64,000 bases of DNA from Bordetella holmesii ATCC 51541. GTDB taxonomy: Bacteria > Pseudomonadota > Gammaproteobacteria > Burkholderiales > Burkholderiaceae_B. Made by a program: the position numbers and the translations under genes. The notes below the pieces were generated by a model, which did not search any database, had not been told where the DNA came from, and worked only from the letters and a program-made list of their open reading frames with translations. This document shows, piece by piece, positions 21,176-29,890 of this stretch. Positions within the stretch are counted from its first letter, which is position 1; each line of letters opens with the position of its first letter. Location of the stretch: contig CP007494.1 in NCBI GenBank assembly GCA_000612485.1, forward strand, positions 1,488,001 to 1,552,000, read 5' to 3'.

Positions 21176-23173
21176 ATGGATATTGGATTTCTCGTTTTCG
21201 GCCTCGCCGGCTTGCTGACCCTGATCTGCTTCATGCCACCGTTGGCTGGCCGTCTGGGGCTGCCCTTCTCCGTGCTGCTGGCCATCGTGGGTTGTTTGCT
21301 GGGTATCGGCATCCACCTGCACGGCTGGGCGCCGCCGGTACTGGGCGACCTGCTCGACACGATTGAACGCTTCGAGATTTCTTCCGAAACCTTTCTCATG
21401 GTTTTTCTGCCGGTGCTGTTGTTCGAGACGGCGCTGTCGATGAACGTGCGCCGCTTGATGAACGATATCGGCCCCATCCTGATGATGGCCATCGTGGCCG
21501 TGGTCGTGTGCACGCTGGTGGTGGGAGTGGCGGTCAACGCCGTGTCTTCCTATGGGCTGCTGGTCTGCCTGTTGCTGGGCGCGATCGTAGCGACCACGGA
21601 CCCTGCTGCGGTGGTGGGGATTTTCCGTGAAGTGGGCGCGCCCAAACGGCTGACCACGTTGGTCGAGGGCGAGAGCCTGTTCAACGACGCGGCATCCATC
21701 GCGCTGTACTCGGTGCTGCTGGCTGCCCTGGGGGGCTCGGGAGAAATTTCGGCGAGCGCCGTTTTCAATGATTTCATCGTCCACTTTCTGGGAGGCGGAC
21801 TGGCCGGCTGGCTGATGGGACGCCTGGTCTGCTCGCTGTTTGCCTGGCTGCGCGGGTATCCCACCGCCGAGATCACGCTCACGCTCACGCTGGCCTACCT
21901 GTCTTTTTTCATCTCCGAGCATTATTTGAATGTTTCCGGCGTGGTGGCCACCGTCGTGGCGGGGCTGGTGGTCGGGTCGACGGGCCGCACGCGTATGTCG
22001 CCTACGACCTTCGAATACCTGTCCAACTTCTGGGGCCAATTCGGCTTCTGGGCCAACTCGCTGATTTTCGTGTTTGCCGCCATGCTCATTCCCAAGCTGA
22101 TGGCGGCAGCCGATTGGCAGGAACTGCTGCTCGTGGTGGTGGTGTTTGTGGCGACCCTCGTGGCGCGTGCCATCGTGGTCTTCGGCTTGTTGCCGCTGTT
22201 GCAGATATTCAAGATTGGCGCCGAGGTGAGCAACCCCTATAAGAGCGTCATGCTCTGGGGAGGGCTGCGGGGCGCCGTTTCTCTGGCGCTGGCTTTGGCC
22301 GTCACCGAACAGACCACGGTGCCGGAGGAGGCCCGCCAGTTCGTGGCCGTGGCCACGACCGGCTTTGTGTTGGCGACCTTGTTCATCAACGGCATCAGCC
22401 TGCGGCCCTTGATCCGCATGCTGGGTTTGAACCAGCTCTCGCCCGTCGAGCGAGCCATACGCAATCAGGCGCTGTCGGTCGCGCTGGAAACCCTGCAAGG
22501 CAAGACGGATGAGATTGCCAAGGATGACCATATCGCGCCTGAGGCGCGCGATCGCATCCACGCCGTGTTCGATGCCAGCCTGACGGCCGTGCATGACACT
22601 CAGGTGGCGCGCATGAGCGTGGAGCAGCGCACGGCGGTGGGCCTGGCCATCGTGGCGCGGCACGAAGAAGAAATGTTCTTCGACATCCTCAAGGCCCAGA
22701 TCGTCGACTGGCGCATGGCAGAAAGCTTGCTGGCGCGCGCCGAGCGTCTGGAGGACGCCGTGCGCACGGGCGGCGTCAACGGTTTCGAGCAGGCCATCGT
22801 GGCCGATGTGCGTTATTCACATGGCTTTCGGCTGGCGTTGCGGGTGCATTACATCTTCGGCTTTCAGGGATGGCTGGCCCGCGAGCTCAGTCAACGGTTT
22901 GCCAATCTGCAGACCAAGCGTTCGGTGGCGCAGCGCCTGATGCAGTTCTCGCGCGAGCAGATCGGGCCGTTGCTTGGCGATGATGCCGCGCAGCAGATTG
23001 TCGCGGCGCATCAGCGGCGCCTGGATTTGGTTGACAACGCGCTGCAGGCGCTCAATTTGCAGTACCCGAGCTATGCGCTGTGGCTGCAGGAAAGCTACCT
23101 CGACCGCGTGGCGCGTGAGCTCGAGCGCATACGTTATCGCGACATGCTCGAACAGTTCCTGATCAGCGGTTAG
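21176..23173 (+). CDS. CPA1-family Na+/H+ antiporter, ended by an in-frame TAG
   Basis: 665 residues: about 12 membrane helices in the first 420 residues, followed by a cytoplasmic helical domain. The CPA1/NhaP motifs are present: IVATTDPAAVVGIFREVGAP, the ion-site EGESLFNDAASIALYSVLL and MLWGGLRGAVSLALALAV. It ends MLEQFLISG at a TAG (23171-23173). The next codon starts an open frame in the same register carrying a cyclic-nucleotide-binding domain, and together they make about 860 residues, the layout of SOS1-like antiporters. The TAG is most simply a GAG to TAG change. Either the antiporter is now a two-part gene or it is cut off from its regulatory domain. Confidence 0.88.
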   Translation: MDIGFLVFGLAGLLTLICFMPPLAGRLGLPFSVLLAIVGCLLGIGIHLHGWAPPVLGDLLDTIERFEISSETFLMVFLPVLLFETALSMNVRRLMNDIGPILMMAIVAVVVCTLVVGVAVNAVSSYGLLVCLLLGAIVATTDPAAVVGIFREVGAPKRLTTLVEGESLFNDAASIALYSVLLAALGGSGEISASAVFNDFIVHFLGGGLAGWLMGRLVCSLFAWLRGYPTAEITLTLTLAYLSFFISEHYLNVSGVVATVVAGLVVGSTGRTRMSPTTFEYLSNFWGQFGFWANSLIFVFAAMLIPKLMAAADWQELLLVVVVFVATLVARAIVVFGLLPLLQIFKIGAEVSNPYKSVMLWGGLRGAVSLALALAVTEQTTVPEEARQFVAVATTGFVLATLFINGISLRPLIRMLGLNQLSPVERAIRNQALSVALETLQGKTDEIAKDDHIAPEARDRIHAVFDASLTAVHDTQVARMSVEQRTAVGLAIVARHEEEMFFDILKAQIVDWRMAESLLARAERLEDAVRTGGVNGFEQAIVADVRYSHGFRLALRVHYIFGFQGWLARELSQRFANLQTKRSVAQRLMQFSREQIGPLLGDDAAQQIVAAHQRRLDLVDNALQALNLQYPSYALWLQESYLDRVARELERIRYRDMLEQFLISG

Positions 23174-23758
23174 GTGTATGCGGATTTGATGGCGCAACTG
23201 AAAACGCGCTGGGAGCATATCGACCATCACCCGCCCCTGGATATCGAGCTGAGTTCGGCCGAGCTCATCAAGCGGGTGCCTATTTTCGAGGGGCTGAGTC
23301 CGGACTCCTTGCGCGCGATCTGCAAACTGCTCAAGCCGCGGCTCGCTCTGCCCGACCAGCGCATTCTTGCCCATGGGCATCACGGGCAGGAGATGTGCTT
23401 TGTGGCCTCGGGCGCGGTGGTGGTGCAATTGCCCGACCATACGACGGTGGAGTTGGGCAGTGGCGAGTTTTTCGGTGAACTGGCGCTGCTGGGCGATGAG
23501 CACATCAATGCCGATGTGCGGTCGTTGGGCTACAGCAAGCTGTTGATGCTTTCGGCGCGCGACCTGCATGCCGTGCTGGCGCGTGACCCGGATCTGCGCG
23601 AGCGTATCGATAAGGTGGTCAAGCAGCGGCTGCGGGCAATCGAGGTCTGGCGCCAGTTTTCGGAAACCGGCCAAGTCTATCCTCCCGGGGTCAAGCCGCC
23701 GGTCAAGGAAGCATCAGCGGACACGGCCCCAGACGGCCCGCGTGCGGAGTCGGATTGA
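23174..23758 (+). CDS. Cyclic-nucleotide-binding domain, downstream part of the split antiporter
   Basis: 194 codons in the same frame as the antiporter directly after its TAG; a GTG is the first codon. The domain is cAMP/Crp-like: LIKRVPIFEGLSPDSLRAIC, LPDQRILAHGHHGQEMCFVA, SGAVVVQLPDHTTVELGSG, the phosphate-cassette segment EFFGELALLGDEHIN and a C-helix RDPDLRERIDKVVKQRL. In whole-length relatives this is the C-terminal sensor of the antiporter. No ribosome-binding site precedes the GTG apart from antiporter coding sequence, so independent translation would rely on reinitiation; an internal ATG lies at 23189. Confidence 0.75.
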   Translation: MYADLMAQLKTRWEHIDHHPPLDIELSSAELIKRVPIFEGLSPDSLRAICKLLKPRLALPDQRILAHGHHGQEMCFVASGAVVVQLPDHTTVELGSGEFFGELALLGDEHINADVRSLGYSKLLMLSARDLHAVLARDPDLRERIDKVVKQRLRAIEVWRQFSETGQVYPPGVKPPVKEASADTAPDGPRAESD

Positions 23759-23786
23759 CGACCCGGCCGCCTCAGGGCGGCCGTAT

Positions 23787-24608
23787 TCATGTTGCGCTGC
23801 GATACCGGATGTCATCCAGGATGACCAGCGCTGCTTCCAGCGTGAACTCACCCGCCTCGATGCGGTCAACGACCTGCCCCACCTCCAGTGTGGCGATCTC
23901 CATGACTTCGCCATCCCGGTTGGCGGGACGCGTGGCGTCGTCGAGCACACACGTGCTGTTGAGCAGGGCTTCGACCTGATAGCCCTCCGGCAAGCGCCGC
24001 TGCATGCGCAATACGGTACGCAAGGGGCTGCGCTGGCGGATCTGCTCGGGCTCCAGGCCGGCCTCCTCGGCGCATTCGCGCACCAGGGCCTGGTCCAGCG
24101 ACTCCTGGCTGCCCACCAGCCCGCCCACCAGGGTGTCCCACATGCCGGGGTCGGTGGATTTGGAGAGTGCCCGTCGCGCCACCCACAGACGGCCATCCGC
24201 CGTCCAGGCATTCAGGTGCACGGCAAAGGTGGGCAGCCCCAGCGGCCGCATGGCGGCGCGCTCGATGGCGCCCAAATGCAGGGATTCGGCCGTGATGTCG
24301 AGCAACTCATCGCGCCAGCCGCGCAGGCAGCGCGCCTGGCGCAGGGTCTGGGCCACCTTGGCCAGCGCGGCATCCAAGGCCGGGCCCGGAGCCAGTTCGG
24401 GCAGCAGGTGCAGCGCATCGTCGTCGATGTTGACCAGACCACTATCGCGCAAGGCATCGCAGGCGGCCAGCGTGGCCCAGCCGCAGCGCTGGCCGGCGAT
24501 GTATACCGGCCTGGCTTGCTCGGGCGGCGGCTGAATCGCCTTGTCGCGCAACGTGGCCGACAAACGATCCAGTCGATCGGGGGCAGGAAGAGAAGGCAGT
24601 CGAAGCAT
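23787..24608 (-). CDS. Nudix hydrolase with N-terminal DUF4743 domain
   Basis: 273 residues. The first 120 or so (QARPVYIAGQRCGWATLAAC and later) fit the DUF4743 domain found before Nudix folds in this family. The Nudix box is complete: GLVGSQESLDQALVRECAEEAGL (G-x5-E-x7-REUxEExGU), residues about 165-187. Relatives hydrolyse nucleoside diphosphate derivatives, and plant and fungal members act on thiamine diphosphate-type substrates; the substrate here is unknown. It is transcribed away from the cox operon, with which it shares the region 24609-24949. Confidence 0.88.
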   Translation of the reverse strand: MLRLPSLPAPDRLDRLSATLRDKAIQPPPEQARPVYIAGQRCGWATLAACDALRDSGLVNIDDDALHLLPELAPGPALDAALAKVAQTLRQARCLRGWRDELLDITAESLHLGAIERAAMRPLGLPTFAVHLNAWTADGRLWVARRALSKSTDPGMWDTLVGGLVGSQESLDQALVRECAEEAGLEPEQIRQRSPLRTVLRMQRRLPEGYQVEALLNSTCVLDDATRPANRDGEVMEIATLEVGQVVDRIEAGEFTLEAALVILDDIRYRSAT

Positions 24609-24762
24609 GAAGCGGAGTTTAGTTCACGGTATAGTCTAGGGCCCGGTTGGGCCGGGCCGCGATGGCCAACGGCGCAAACAGGCGCAGCAAGCCATGTTTA
24701 TTCAGAGGCATTATCCAGGCATGGCATTTAAATAGCCGGCAGGCAAGTCTCGCTATCTAGAA

Positions 24763-24792
24763 CTTACACAAGATTTAACCTGTAGCTATAAT
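24763..24792 (+). promoter_or_regulatory. Sigma-70-type promoter of the cox operon
   Basis: CTTACA, 18 bases, TATAAT. It leaves a leader of about 150 bases before the coxB ATG. The rest of 24609-24949 shows no gene; a GGCCCGG...CCGGGCC palindrome near 24650 has no T tract. Confidence 0.55.
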
Positions 24793-24949
24793 TCCGCGGT
24801 TTTAGATGTGTTATGTGTGGGAGCGACAGGGTCTGTTGTCTTTCGCCTGGTTCGTGACTACCGTCTAATAATTGCGCGTTCCCTGCCTTCCGGCGGCCCG
24901 TACGGCGTGCGGCGGTATTGGGCCATCCGCGCCATGTTTCGAGGTAAGC

Positions 24950-24995
24950 ATGAAGATGTGGAGAGGGTTGCTGGGAGCTGGTGCACTACTTGTAG
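24950..24995 (+). pseudogene. coxB: coxB 5' remnant (cytochrome c oxidase subunit II)
   Basis: ATG at 24950 after GAGG begins MKMWRGLLGAGALLVV, the signal peptide start typical of Burkholderiales CoxB. After about 15 codons an IS407-type element begins at 24996. The gene resumes at 26193 in the middle of the cupredoxin domain. No 4-bp target duplication is present (GTAG left, GTTC right), so insertion was accompanied by loss of adjacent coxB sequence, by comparison with CoxB proteins roughly 500 bases including both membrane helices. Confidence 0.85.
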
Positions 24996-25055
24996 TGACC
25001 TGCTCCCCGTGATTAGTACGAAATCGATGTAGAGTCCGTTCCCAAAGGAATGGCA

Positions 25056-25316
25056 ATGAAGAAACGATTTACGGAAGAGCAAATCATCGGCGTGCTCAAG
25101 GAAGCCGATGCAGGTGCCAAGCCCGCAGAGTTGTGCCGCAAGCACGGAATCTCCGAGGCAACGTACTACAACTGGAAGGCGAAGTTCGGTGGCATGACGG
25201 TGTCGGACGCTCAGAGGCTCAAGGAGCTGGAGCAGGAGAACAACAAGCTCAAGAAGCTGTTGGCCGAGTCGATGCTGGACAAGGCGGCGCTTCAGGATCT
25301 GCTAAGCCGAAAGTAG
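25056..25316 (+). CDS. IS407-type transposase OrfA, copy A
   Basis: 86 residues from ATG 25056 (AAAGGA 6 bases upstream; ATG 25050 in frame is too close to that site). Helix-turn-helix FTEEQIIGVLKEADAGAKPA and CRKHGISEATYYNWKAKFGG, then a leucine-zipper-like KELEQENNKLKKLLAESMLD. OrfA binds the IS ends and, by -1 frameshifting into orfB, gives the OrfAB transposase. Confidence 0.9.
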   Translation: MKKRFTEEQIIGVLKEADAGAKPAELCRKHGISEATYYNWKAKFGGMTVSDAQRLKELEQENNKLKKLLAESMLDKAALQDLLSRK

Positions 25317-26176
25317 TCAGCCCGCAGGCCAAACGCGAGGCGGTCAGGACATTAATGACCGAGCGCAGCATGGGTGTTACCCGGGCCTGTGGGCTGGTAG
25401 GAATTTCGCGGTCGCTGTTTGCCTACGAGAGCACACGCTCAGGCGATGCTGCGCTGACCGAGCGCATGAAAGAGATGGCAGTGGCGAAACGACGCTACGG
25501 CTATCGGAGGATCCATGTGCTCTTACGTCGCGAAGGCTGGCAAGCAAATCACAAGCGAATCTGGCGGCTGTACAGTCTGGCAGGGTTAAGCGTGCGAAAA
25601 CGAAAGCGTAAGCGAATCGCGGCGACCGAGCGCGTGGTTCGCCCAGCGGCAATCGCGCCGAATCAGAGTTGGTCAATGGACTTTGTGGCCGACGGCCTAG
25701 CCTATGGCCGCCGATTCCGCTGTTTGACTATCGTCGATGACTACACTCGCGAATGCCTGGCCATCGAGGTCGATACGTCGTTGCCGGGACTGCGTGTTGC
25801 CATGGTGCTGCAACGGCTGGCGGAGATGCGTGGCCTGCCGCGATCTATTACCGTGGACAACGGGCCAGAGTTCGCCGGAAGAGCCTTGGACGCCTGGGCC
25901 TACCAAGCAGGCGTAAAGCTGTCGTTTATTCGGCCGGGTAAGCCGGTGGAGAACGCTTATATCGAAAGTTTCAACGGCAAGTTCCGCGACGAATGCCTTA
26001 ACGAGCACTGGTTCTTGTCCCTGCGACAGGCTAAAAGCTTGATCGAAAACTGGCGAGTCGAGTACAACACCGATCGGCCTCACAGCGCGCTCGGATATTT
26101 AACGCCGGCGCAATTCGTGCAGGCTCATCAGAAAGAAGGTCTTTTACCCCTGGGCTCTATGTCGGTGCCGTACTAA
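25298..26176 (+). CDS. IS407-type transposase OrfB, copy A
   Basis: About 292 residues in the -1 frame relative to orfA, which it overlaps; the exact slip site is not obvious. An HTH_21 region (SMGVTRACGLVGISRSLFAY, RRYGYRRIHVLLRREGW) precedes the rve integrase domain with DDE residues: first Asp in QSWSMDFVADGLAYG, second in ITVDNGPEFAGRALD, Glu in NAYIESFNGKFRDECLN. The tail LLPLGSMSVPY is IS407-like. Intact. Confidence 0.88.
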   Translation, partial: SAKPKVVSPQAKREAVRTLMTERSMGVTRACGLVGISRSLFAYESTRSGDAALTERMKEMAVAKRRYGYRRIHVLLRREGWQANHKRIWRLYSLAGLSVRKRKRKRIAATERVVRPAAIAPNQSWSMDFVADGLAYGRRFRCLTIVDDYTRECLAIEVDTSLPGLRVAMVLQRLAEMRGLPRSITVDNGPEFAGRALDAWAYQAGVKLSFIRPGKPVENAYIESFNGKFRDECLNEHWFLSLRQAKSLIENWRVEYNTDRPHSALGYLTPAQFVQAHQKEGLLPLGSMSVPY

Positions 26177-26192
26177 ATCTGGGGGCAGGTCA

Positions 26193-26801
26193 GTTCCGGT
26201 CAACAAGAAGGTGCGGGTGGTGCTGACCTCGGGCGATGTGATCCACTCGTGGATGGTGCCGGACTTCGGCGTCAAGCAGGATGCCATTCCGGGCTTTCTG
26301 CGCGACACCTGGTTTCGTGCCGACAAAGTGGGCGCTTATCGTGGCCAGTGCGCCGAGCTCTGTGGCAAGGATCATGCCTTCATGCCCATAGTGGTGGAGG
26401 TCAAGTCGCAGGAGGATTATGACGCCTGGGGGGCCGAGCAGAAAAAGCTCATGGCCGCGCAAGCCGACGATCCCAATAAAACGTGGACGAAAGAAGAGCT
26501 GATGGCGCGCGGCGAGAAAGCCTACACCGGCTCCTGTGTGGCCTGTCATCAGGCCAACGGAAAGGGCATCCCGGGCTCGTTCCTTGCCCTGGACGGCGAC
26601 CCCGTCGTGCTCGGCCCCAAGGCCGCTCAGATCGCTACCGTGCTCAAAGGCCGGCCTGGCACGGCCATGGCTGCTTTTGGTGGCCAGTTGAACGACGTCG
26701 ACATCGCGGCGGCCATTACCTATACGCGCAATGCCTGGAGCAATGCAGGCAAGGGAGAGGACCCCGCGGTCCAGCCCAAGGACGTCGCGGCCGCGCGCTA
26801 G
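26193..26801 (+). pseudogene. coxB: coxB 3' remnant (CuA domain and cytochrome c domain)
   Basis: Resumes in frame after the IS at VPVNKKVRVVLTSGDVIHSW, the CuA cupredoxin domain. The CuA ligand loop GQCAELCGKDHAFM is present and is followed by a fused cytochrome c domain with haem motif CVACH and an axial Met region. The signal peptide, both transmembrane helices and the first part of the cupredoxin domain are absent, so no working subunit II can be made from this copy. Its stop codon TAG (26799-26801) lies within the target duplication of IS481. Confidence 0.9.
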
Positions 26802-26802
26802 G

Positions 26803-27844
26803 TGTGAAGATTCAATAGGTTGTATGCATGGTTCATCCGAACCGGATTTGAGAAACTGGAAATCGCCAACCCCCCAGTTCACTCAAGGAGCCCGGCCGGA
26901 TGAACACCCATAAGCATGCCCGATTGACCTTCCTACGTCGCCTCGAAATGGTCCAGCAATTGATCGCCCATCAAGTTTGTGTGCCTGAAGCGGCCCGCAC
27001 CTATGGGGTCACCGCGCCGACTGTGCGCAAATGGCTGGGCCGCTTCCTGGCTCAGGGCCAGGCGGGCTTGGCCGATGCGTCCTCGCGCCCGACGGTCTCG
27101 CCCCGAGCGATTGCGCCGACCAAGGCGCTGGCTATCGTGGAGCTGCGCCGCAAGCGGCTGACCCAAGCGCGCATCGCCCAGGCGCTGGGCGTGTCAGCCA
27201 GCACCGTCAGCCGCGTCCTGGCCCGCGCCGGTCTGTCGCACCTGGCCGACCTGGAGCCGGCCGAGCCGGTGGTGCGCTACGAGCATCAGGCCCCGGCGAT
27301 CTGCTGCACATCGACATCAAGAAGCTGGGACGTATCCAGCGCCCTGGCCACCGGGTCACGGGCAACCGACGCGATACCGTTGAGGGGGCCGGCTGGGACT
27401 TCGTCTTCGTGGCCATCGATGACCACGCCCGCGTGGCCTTCACCGACATCCACCCCGACGAGCGCTTCCCCAGCGCCGTCCAGTTCCTCAAGGACGCAGT
27501 GGCCTACTACCAGCGCCTGGGCGTGACCATCCAGCGCTTGCTCACCGACAATGGCTCGGCCTTTCGCAGCCGCGCCTTCGCCGCGCTGTGCCATGAGCTG
27601 GGCATCAAGCACCGCTTTACCCGACCTTACCGCCCACAGACCAATGGCAAGGCCGAACGCTTCATCCAGTCGGCCTTGCGTGAGTGGGCTTACGCTCACA
27701 CCTACCAGAACTCCCAACACCGAGCCGATGCCATGAAATCCTGGCTACACCACTACAACTGGCATCGACCCCACCAAGGCATCGGGCGCGCTGTACCCAT
27801 CTCCAGACTCAACCTGGACGAATACAACCTATTGACAGTTCACA
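26803..27844 (+). mobile_element. IS481
   Basis: 1042 bp starting TGTGAAGATTCAATAGG, with 6-bp target duplications GCTAGG at 26797-26802 and 27845-27850 that fit the NCTAGN target of IS481. It is inserted at the coxB stop codon, between coxB and ctaD, on the same strand. Confidence 0.94.
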
Positions 27845-27849
27845 GCTAG
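26900..27849 (+). pseudogene. tnp: IS481 transposase, single-base frameshift
   Basis: Start ATG 26900 (MNTHKHARLTFLRRLEM), N-terminal helix-turn-helix PEAARTYGVTAPTVRKWLGR, then a break at VRYEHQAP, where a G is missing in GCCCCGGCGAT. The next frame continues GDLLHIDIKKLGRIQ with the DDE residues: Asp in LHIDIKK, Asp in LLTDNGSAF and Glu in NGKAERF. The TAG stop (27847-27849) is supplied by the target duplication, so the element borrows its stop from CTAG. The intact family protein is about 317 residues. Confidence 0.9.
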
Positions 27850-27950
27850 GCGCGGCCTCCCCGCTGTTTTAAGAAGCTGTTTCCATCGATACAGATATAA
27901 CGCCGGTCCCCCTGGACAGGGATCGGTGGATCAGCAGGAAGGAGTCCACC

Positions 27951-29567
27951 ATGAGCAGCGTCATAGTCGATCACGTCTCGCCCGGTGCAGGCCACGACGA
28001 CCATCAGCACGATGACCACCACCACGCCGTCCCAACCGGGTGGCGCCGCTGGCTGTTCGCCACCAATCACAAAGATATCGGGACGATGTATCTCATCTTC
28101 TCGTTCGTCATGTTGCTCGAAGGTGGCACGCTGGCGTTGCTGTTGCGCACCGAACTGTTCGAGCCCGGCCTGCAATTCTTCCGGCCCGAACTGTTTAACC
28201 AATTCACGACCATGCACGGTCTGATCATGGTGTTTGGCGCCATCATGCCGGCCTTTGTGGGCTTTGCGAACTGGATGATTCCGCTGCAGATAGGTGCGTC
28301 GGACATGGCCTTTGCACGCATGAACAACTTCAGCTTCTGGTTGTTGCCGGTGGCCGGCCTCATGCTGACGGTGTCGTTCTTCGTGCCGGGAGGGGCCACG
28401 GCCGCGGGGTGGACGCTGTACGCGCCGCTGTCGGCGCAGATGGGCCCGGGGATGGACCTGGCGATTTTCGCGATGCACATCATGGGCGCTTCGTCCATCA
28501 TGGGGGCCATCAACATCATCGTGACCATCTTGAACATGCGCGCGCCTGGCTTGACGCTGATGAAGATGCCGCTGTTTTGCTGGACCTGGCTGATCACGGC
28601 GTTTCTTCTGATCTCCGTGTTGCCGGTGCTGGCCGCGGCCATCACCATGGTGCTGACCGACAGGCATTTTGGTACGGGGTTTTTCAATGCCGCAGCAGGC
28701 GGCGACCCGGTGCTCTACCAGCATGTGTTCTGGTTCTTCGGGCATCCCGAGGTCTACATCATGATCCTGCCGGCGTTTGGCATCGTCTCGGCCATCGTGC
28801 CGGCTTTGGCGCGCAAACCGCTGTTCGGCTATGCCTCGATGGTCTATGCCACGGCCTCCATCGCCGTGCTGTCGTTCATCGTGTGGGCGCATCATATGTT
28901 TACCACCGGCATGCCGGTGACGGGTCAGCTCTACTTCATGTATGCCACCATGCTGATCTCGATACCGACCGGGGTGAAAGTCTTCAACTGGGTCGCGACC
29001 ATGTGGCGCGGATCCATGACGTTCGAGACACCGATTCTGTTTGCGGTGGGTTTTATCTTTGTGTTCACCATGGGCGGGTTCACGGGGCTGATCCTGTCGG
29101 TAGCGCCCATCGATATCCAGGTGCATGACACCTATTACGTGGTGGCGCACTTCCATTACGTGCTGGTGGCCGGATCGCTCTTTGCCCTTTTTGCGGGCAC
29201 CTATTATTGGTTGCCCAAGTGGACCGGGCATATGTATAGCGAGAAGCTCGGCAAACTGCATTTCTGGTTGTCGCTGATTTCATTCAACGTGACCTTCTTT
29301 CCGATGCATTTTCTCGGTCTGGCCGGCATGCCGCGTCGCTACGCCGACTACGCCGCGCAGTTCACGACCTTCCATCAGATCGCCACGATCGGTGCGTTCT
29401 GGTTCGGGTTGTCGCAATTGATATTCCTGTGGGCGGTGATCCGCTGCTACCGTGGCAAGGGCGAAATCGCACCGGCCAAACCCTGGGACGGCGCCGAAGG
29501 GCTGGAATGGACGGTGCCGTCGCCCGCTCCCTTCCACACCTTTGAAACGCCGCCGCAAGTCAAATGA
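27951..29567 (+). CDS. ctaD: Cytochrome c oxidase subunit I (aa3 type)
   Basis: 538 residues, 12 membrane helices, start after AAGGAG. It carries the haem a, haem a3 and CuB ligands: [18 protein letters not shown], the [13 protein letters not shown] motif with the cross-linked His-Tyr region, [10 protein letters not shown] and [17 protein letters not shown]. It reduces oxygen to water and pumps protons in the inner membrane. The gene is intact, but its electron-entry partner CoxB is destroyed and IS481 lies in between; transcription may depend on read-through of IS481. Confidence 0.96.
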   Translation: MSSVIVDHVSPGAGHDDHQHDDHHHAVPTGWRRWLFATNHKDIGTMYLIFSFVMLLEGGTLALLLRTELFEPGLQFFRPELFNQFTTMHGLIMVFGAIMPAFVGFANWMIPLQIGASDMAFARMNNFSFWLLPVAGLMLTVSFFVPGGATAAGWTLYAPLSAQMGPGMDLAIFAMHIMGASSIMGAINIIVTILNMRAPGLTLMKMPLFCWTWLITAFLLISVLPVLAAAITMVLTDRHFGTGFFNAAAGGDPVLYQHVFWFFGHPEVYIMILPAFGIVSAIVPALARKPLFGYASMVYATASIAVLSFIVWAHHMFTTGMPVTGQLYFMYATMLISIPTGVKVFNWVATMWRGSMTFETPILFAVGFIFVFTMGGFTGLILSVAPIDIQVHDTYYVVAHFHYVLVAGSLFALFAGTYYWLPKWTGHMYSEKLGKLHFWLSLISFNVTFFPMHFLGLAGMPRRYADYAAQFTTFHQIATIGAFWFGLSQLIFLWAVIRCYRGKGEIAPAKPWDGAEGLEWTVPSPAPFHTFETPPQVK

Positions 29568-29575
29568 AGCCGGTC

Positions 29576-29632
29576 ATGACTGCGCAGCAGCGTCGCCGCA
29601 ATCGGATCGCCGGATGGCAGGGCAGTAGAACC
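29576..29632 (+). pseudogene. Remnant of the cytochrome oxidase small assembly gene, ctaG missing
   Basis: MTAQQRRRNRIAG matches the start of the tiny cytochrome oxidase assembly protein that normally follows ctaD in Burkholderiales. After 13 codons the similarity stops and the frame runs straight into the DUF2970 gene. The rest of this protein and ctaG (Cox11 copper chaperone), usually located here, are absent. The joint is near 29611; ATGGCAGGGCAGTAG just after could be the last codons of ctaG. Deletion is inferred from the family gene order. Confidence 0.5.
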
Positions 29633-29857
29633 ATGAGCGAGGATCTGCATCAGGCCGCACAACGCAAGCTGAGTTTTTTTCAGACGCTCAAAGCGGTGGC
29701 CTGGGCGTTTTTCGGTGTGCGCAAGGGCGCGGGTTACCGCGAAGACATCGCCCGGTTGAATCCCGTTCATGTGATTCTGGCCGGCCTGTTGGGTGCAGGG
29801 CTGTTCGTTATCGTGCTGGTGATGGTCGTGCGTTGGGCGGTCAGCAGCCTGACATAA
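29633..29857 (+). CDS. DUF2970 membrane protein of the cytochrome oxidase cluster
   Basis: 74 residues from ATG 29633: an amphipathic N-terminus, SFFQTLKAVAWAFFGVRKGA, then YREDIARLNPVHVILAGLLG and a single transmembrane helix to the C-terminus. DUF2970 proteins are found between ctaG and ctaE in Burkholderiales; their role is unknown. The frame is open upstream to ATG 29564, overlapping the ctaD stop, giving a 97-residue chimaera with the small-assembly-protein remnant. Whether the short or fused form is made cannot be told from sequence. Confidence 0.8.
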   Translation: MSEDLHQAAQRKLSFFQTLKAVAWAFFGVRKGAGYREDIARLNPVHVILAGLLGAGLFVIVLVMVVRWAVSSLT

Positions 29858-29890
29858 GCAACTCAATACTTTCGTTGCAGGGAGACAACC

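Larger units (their letters stand above)
24996..26192 (+). mobile_element. IS3-family element, IS407 group, copy A, inside coxB
   Basis: 1197 bp with ends TGACCTGCTCCCC and, inverted, TGACCTGCCCCCA. It carries overlapping orfA and orfB. The same element, with a 267-bp internal deletion, is at 59573-60502; comparing the two fixes the boundaries. Neither copy has matching 4-bp flanks. Confidence 0.9.

Noticed and set aside
21119..22663. A 514-codon minus-strand open frame opposite the antiporter.
   Set aside because: His/Gln/Arg-rich composition and complete overlap with conserved antiporter motifs.
24639..24662. GGCCCGG / CCGGGCC palindrome between the Nudix gene and the cox operon, considered as a terminator.
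   Set aside because: No T tract on either strand and no gene ends there.
27951..29261. His-rich minus-strand open frame opposite ctaD, resembling a metal-binding protein.
   Set aside because: Histidines come from reading membrane-protein codons in reverse; ctaD is certain.
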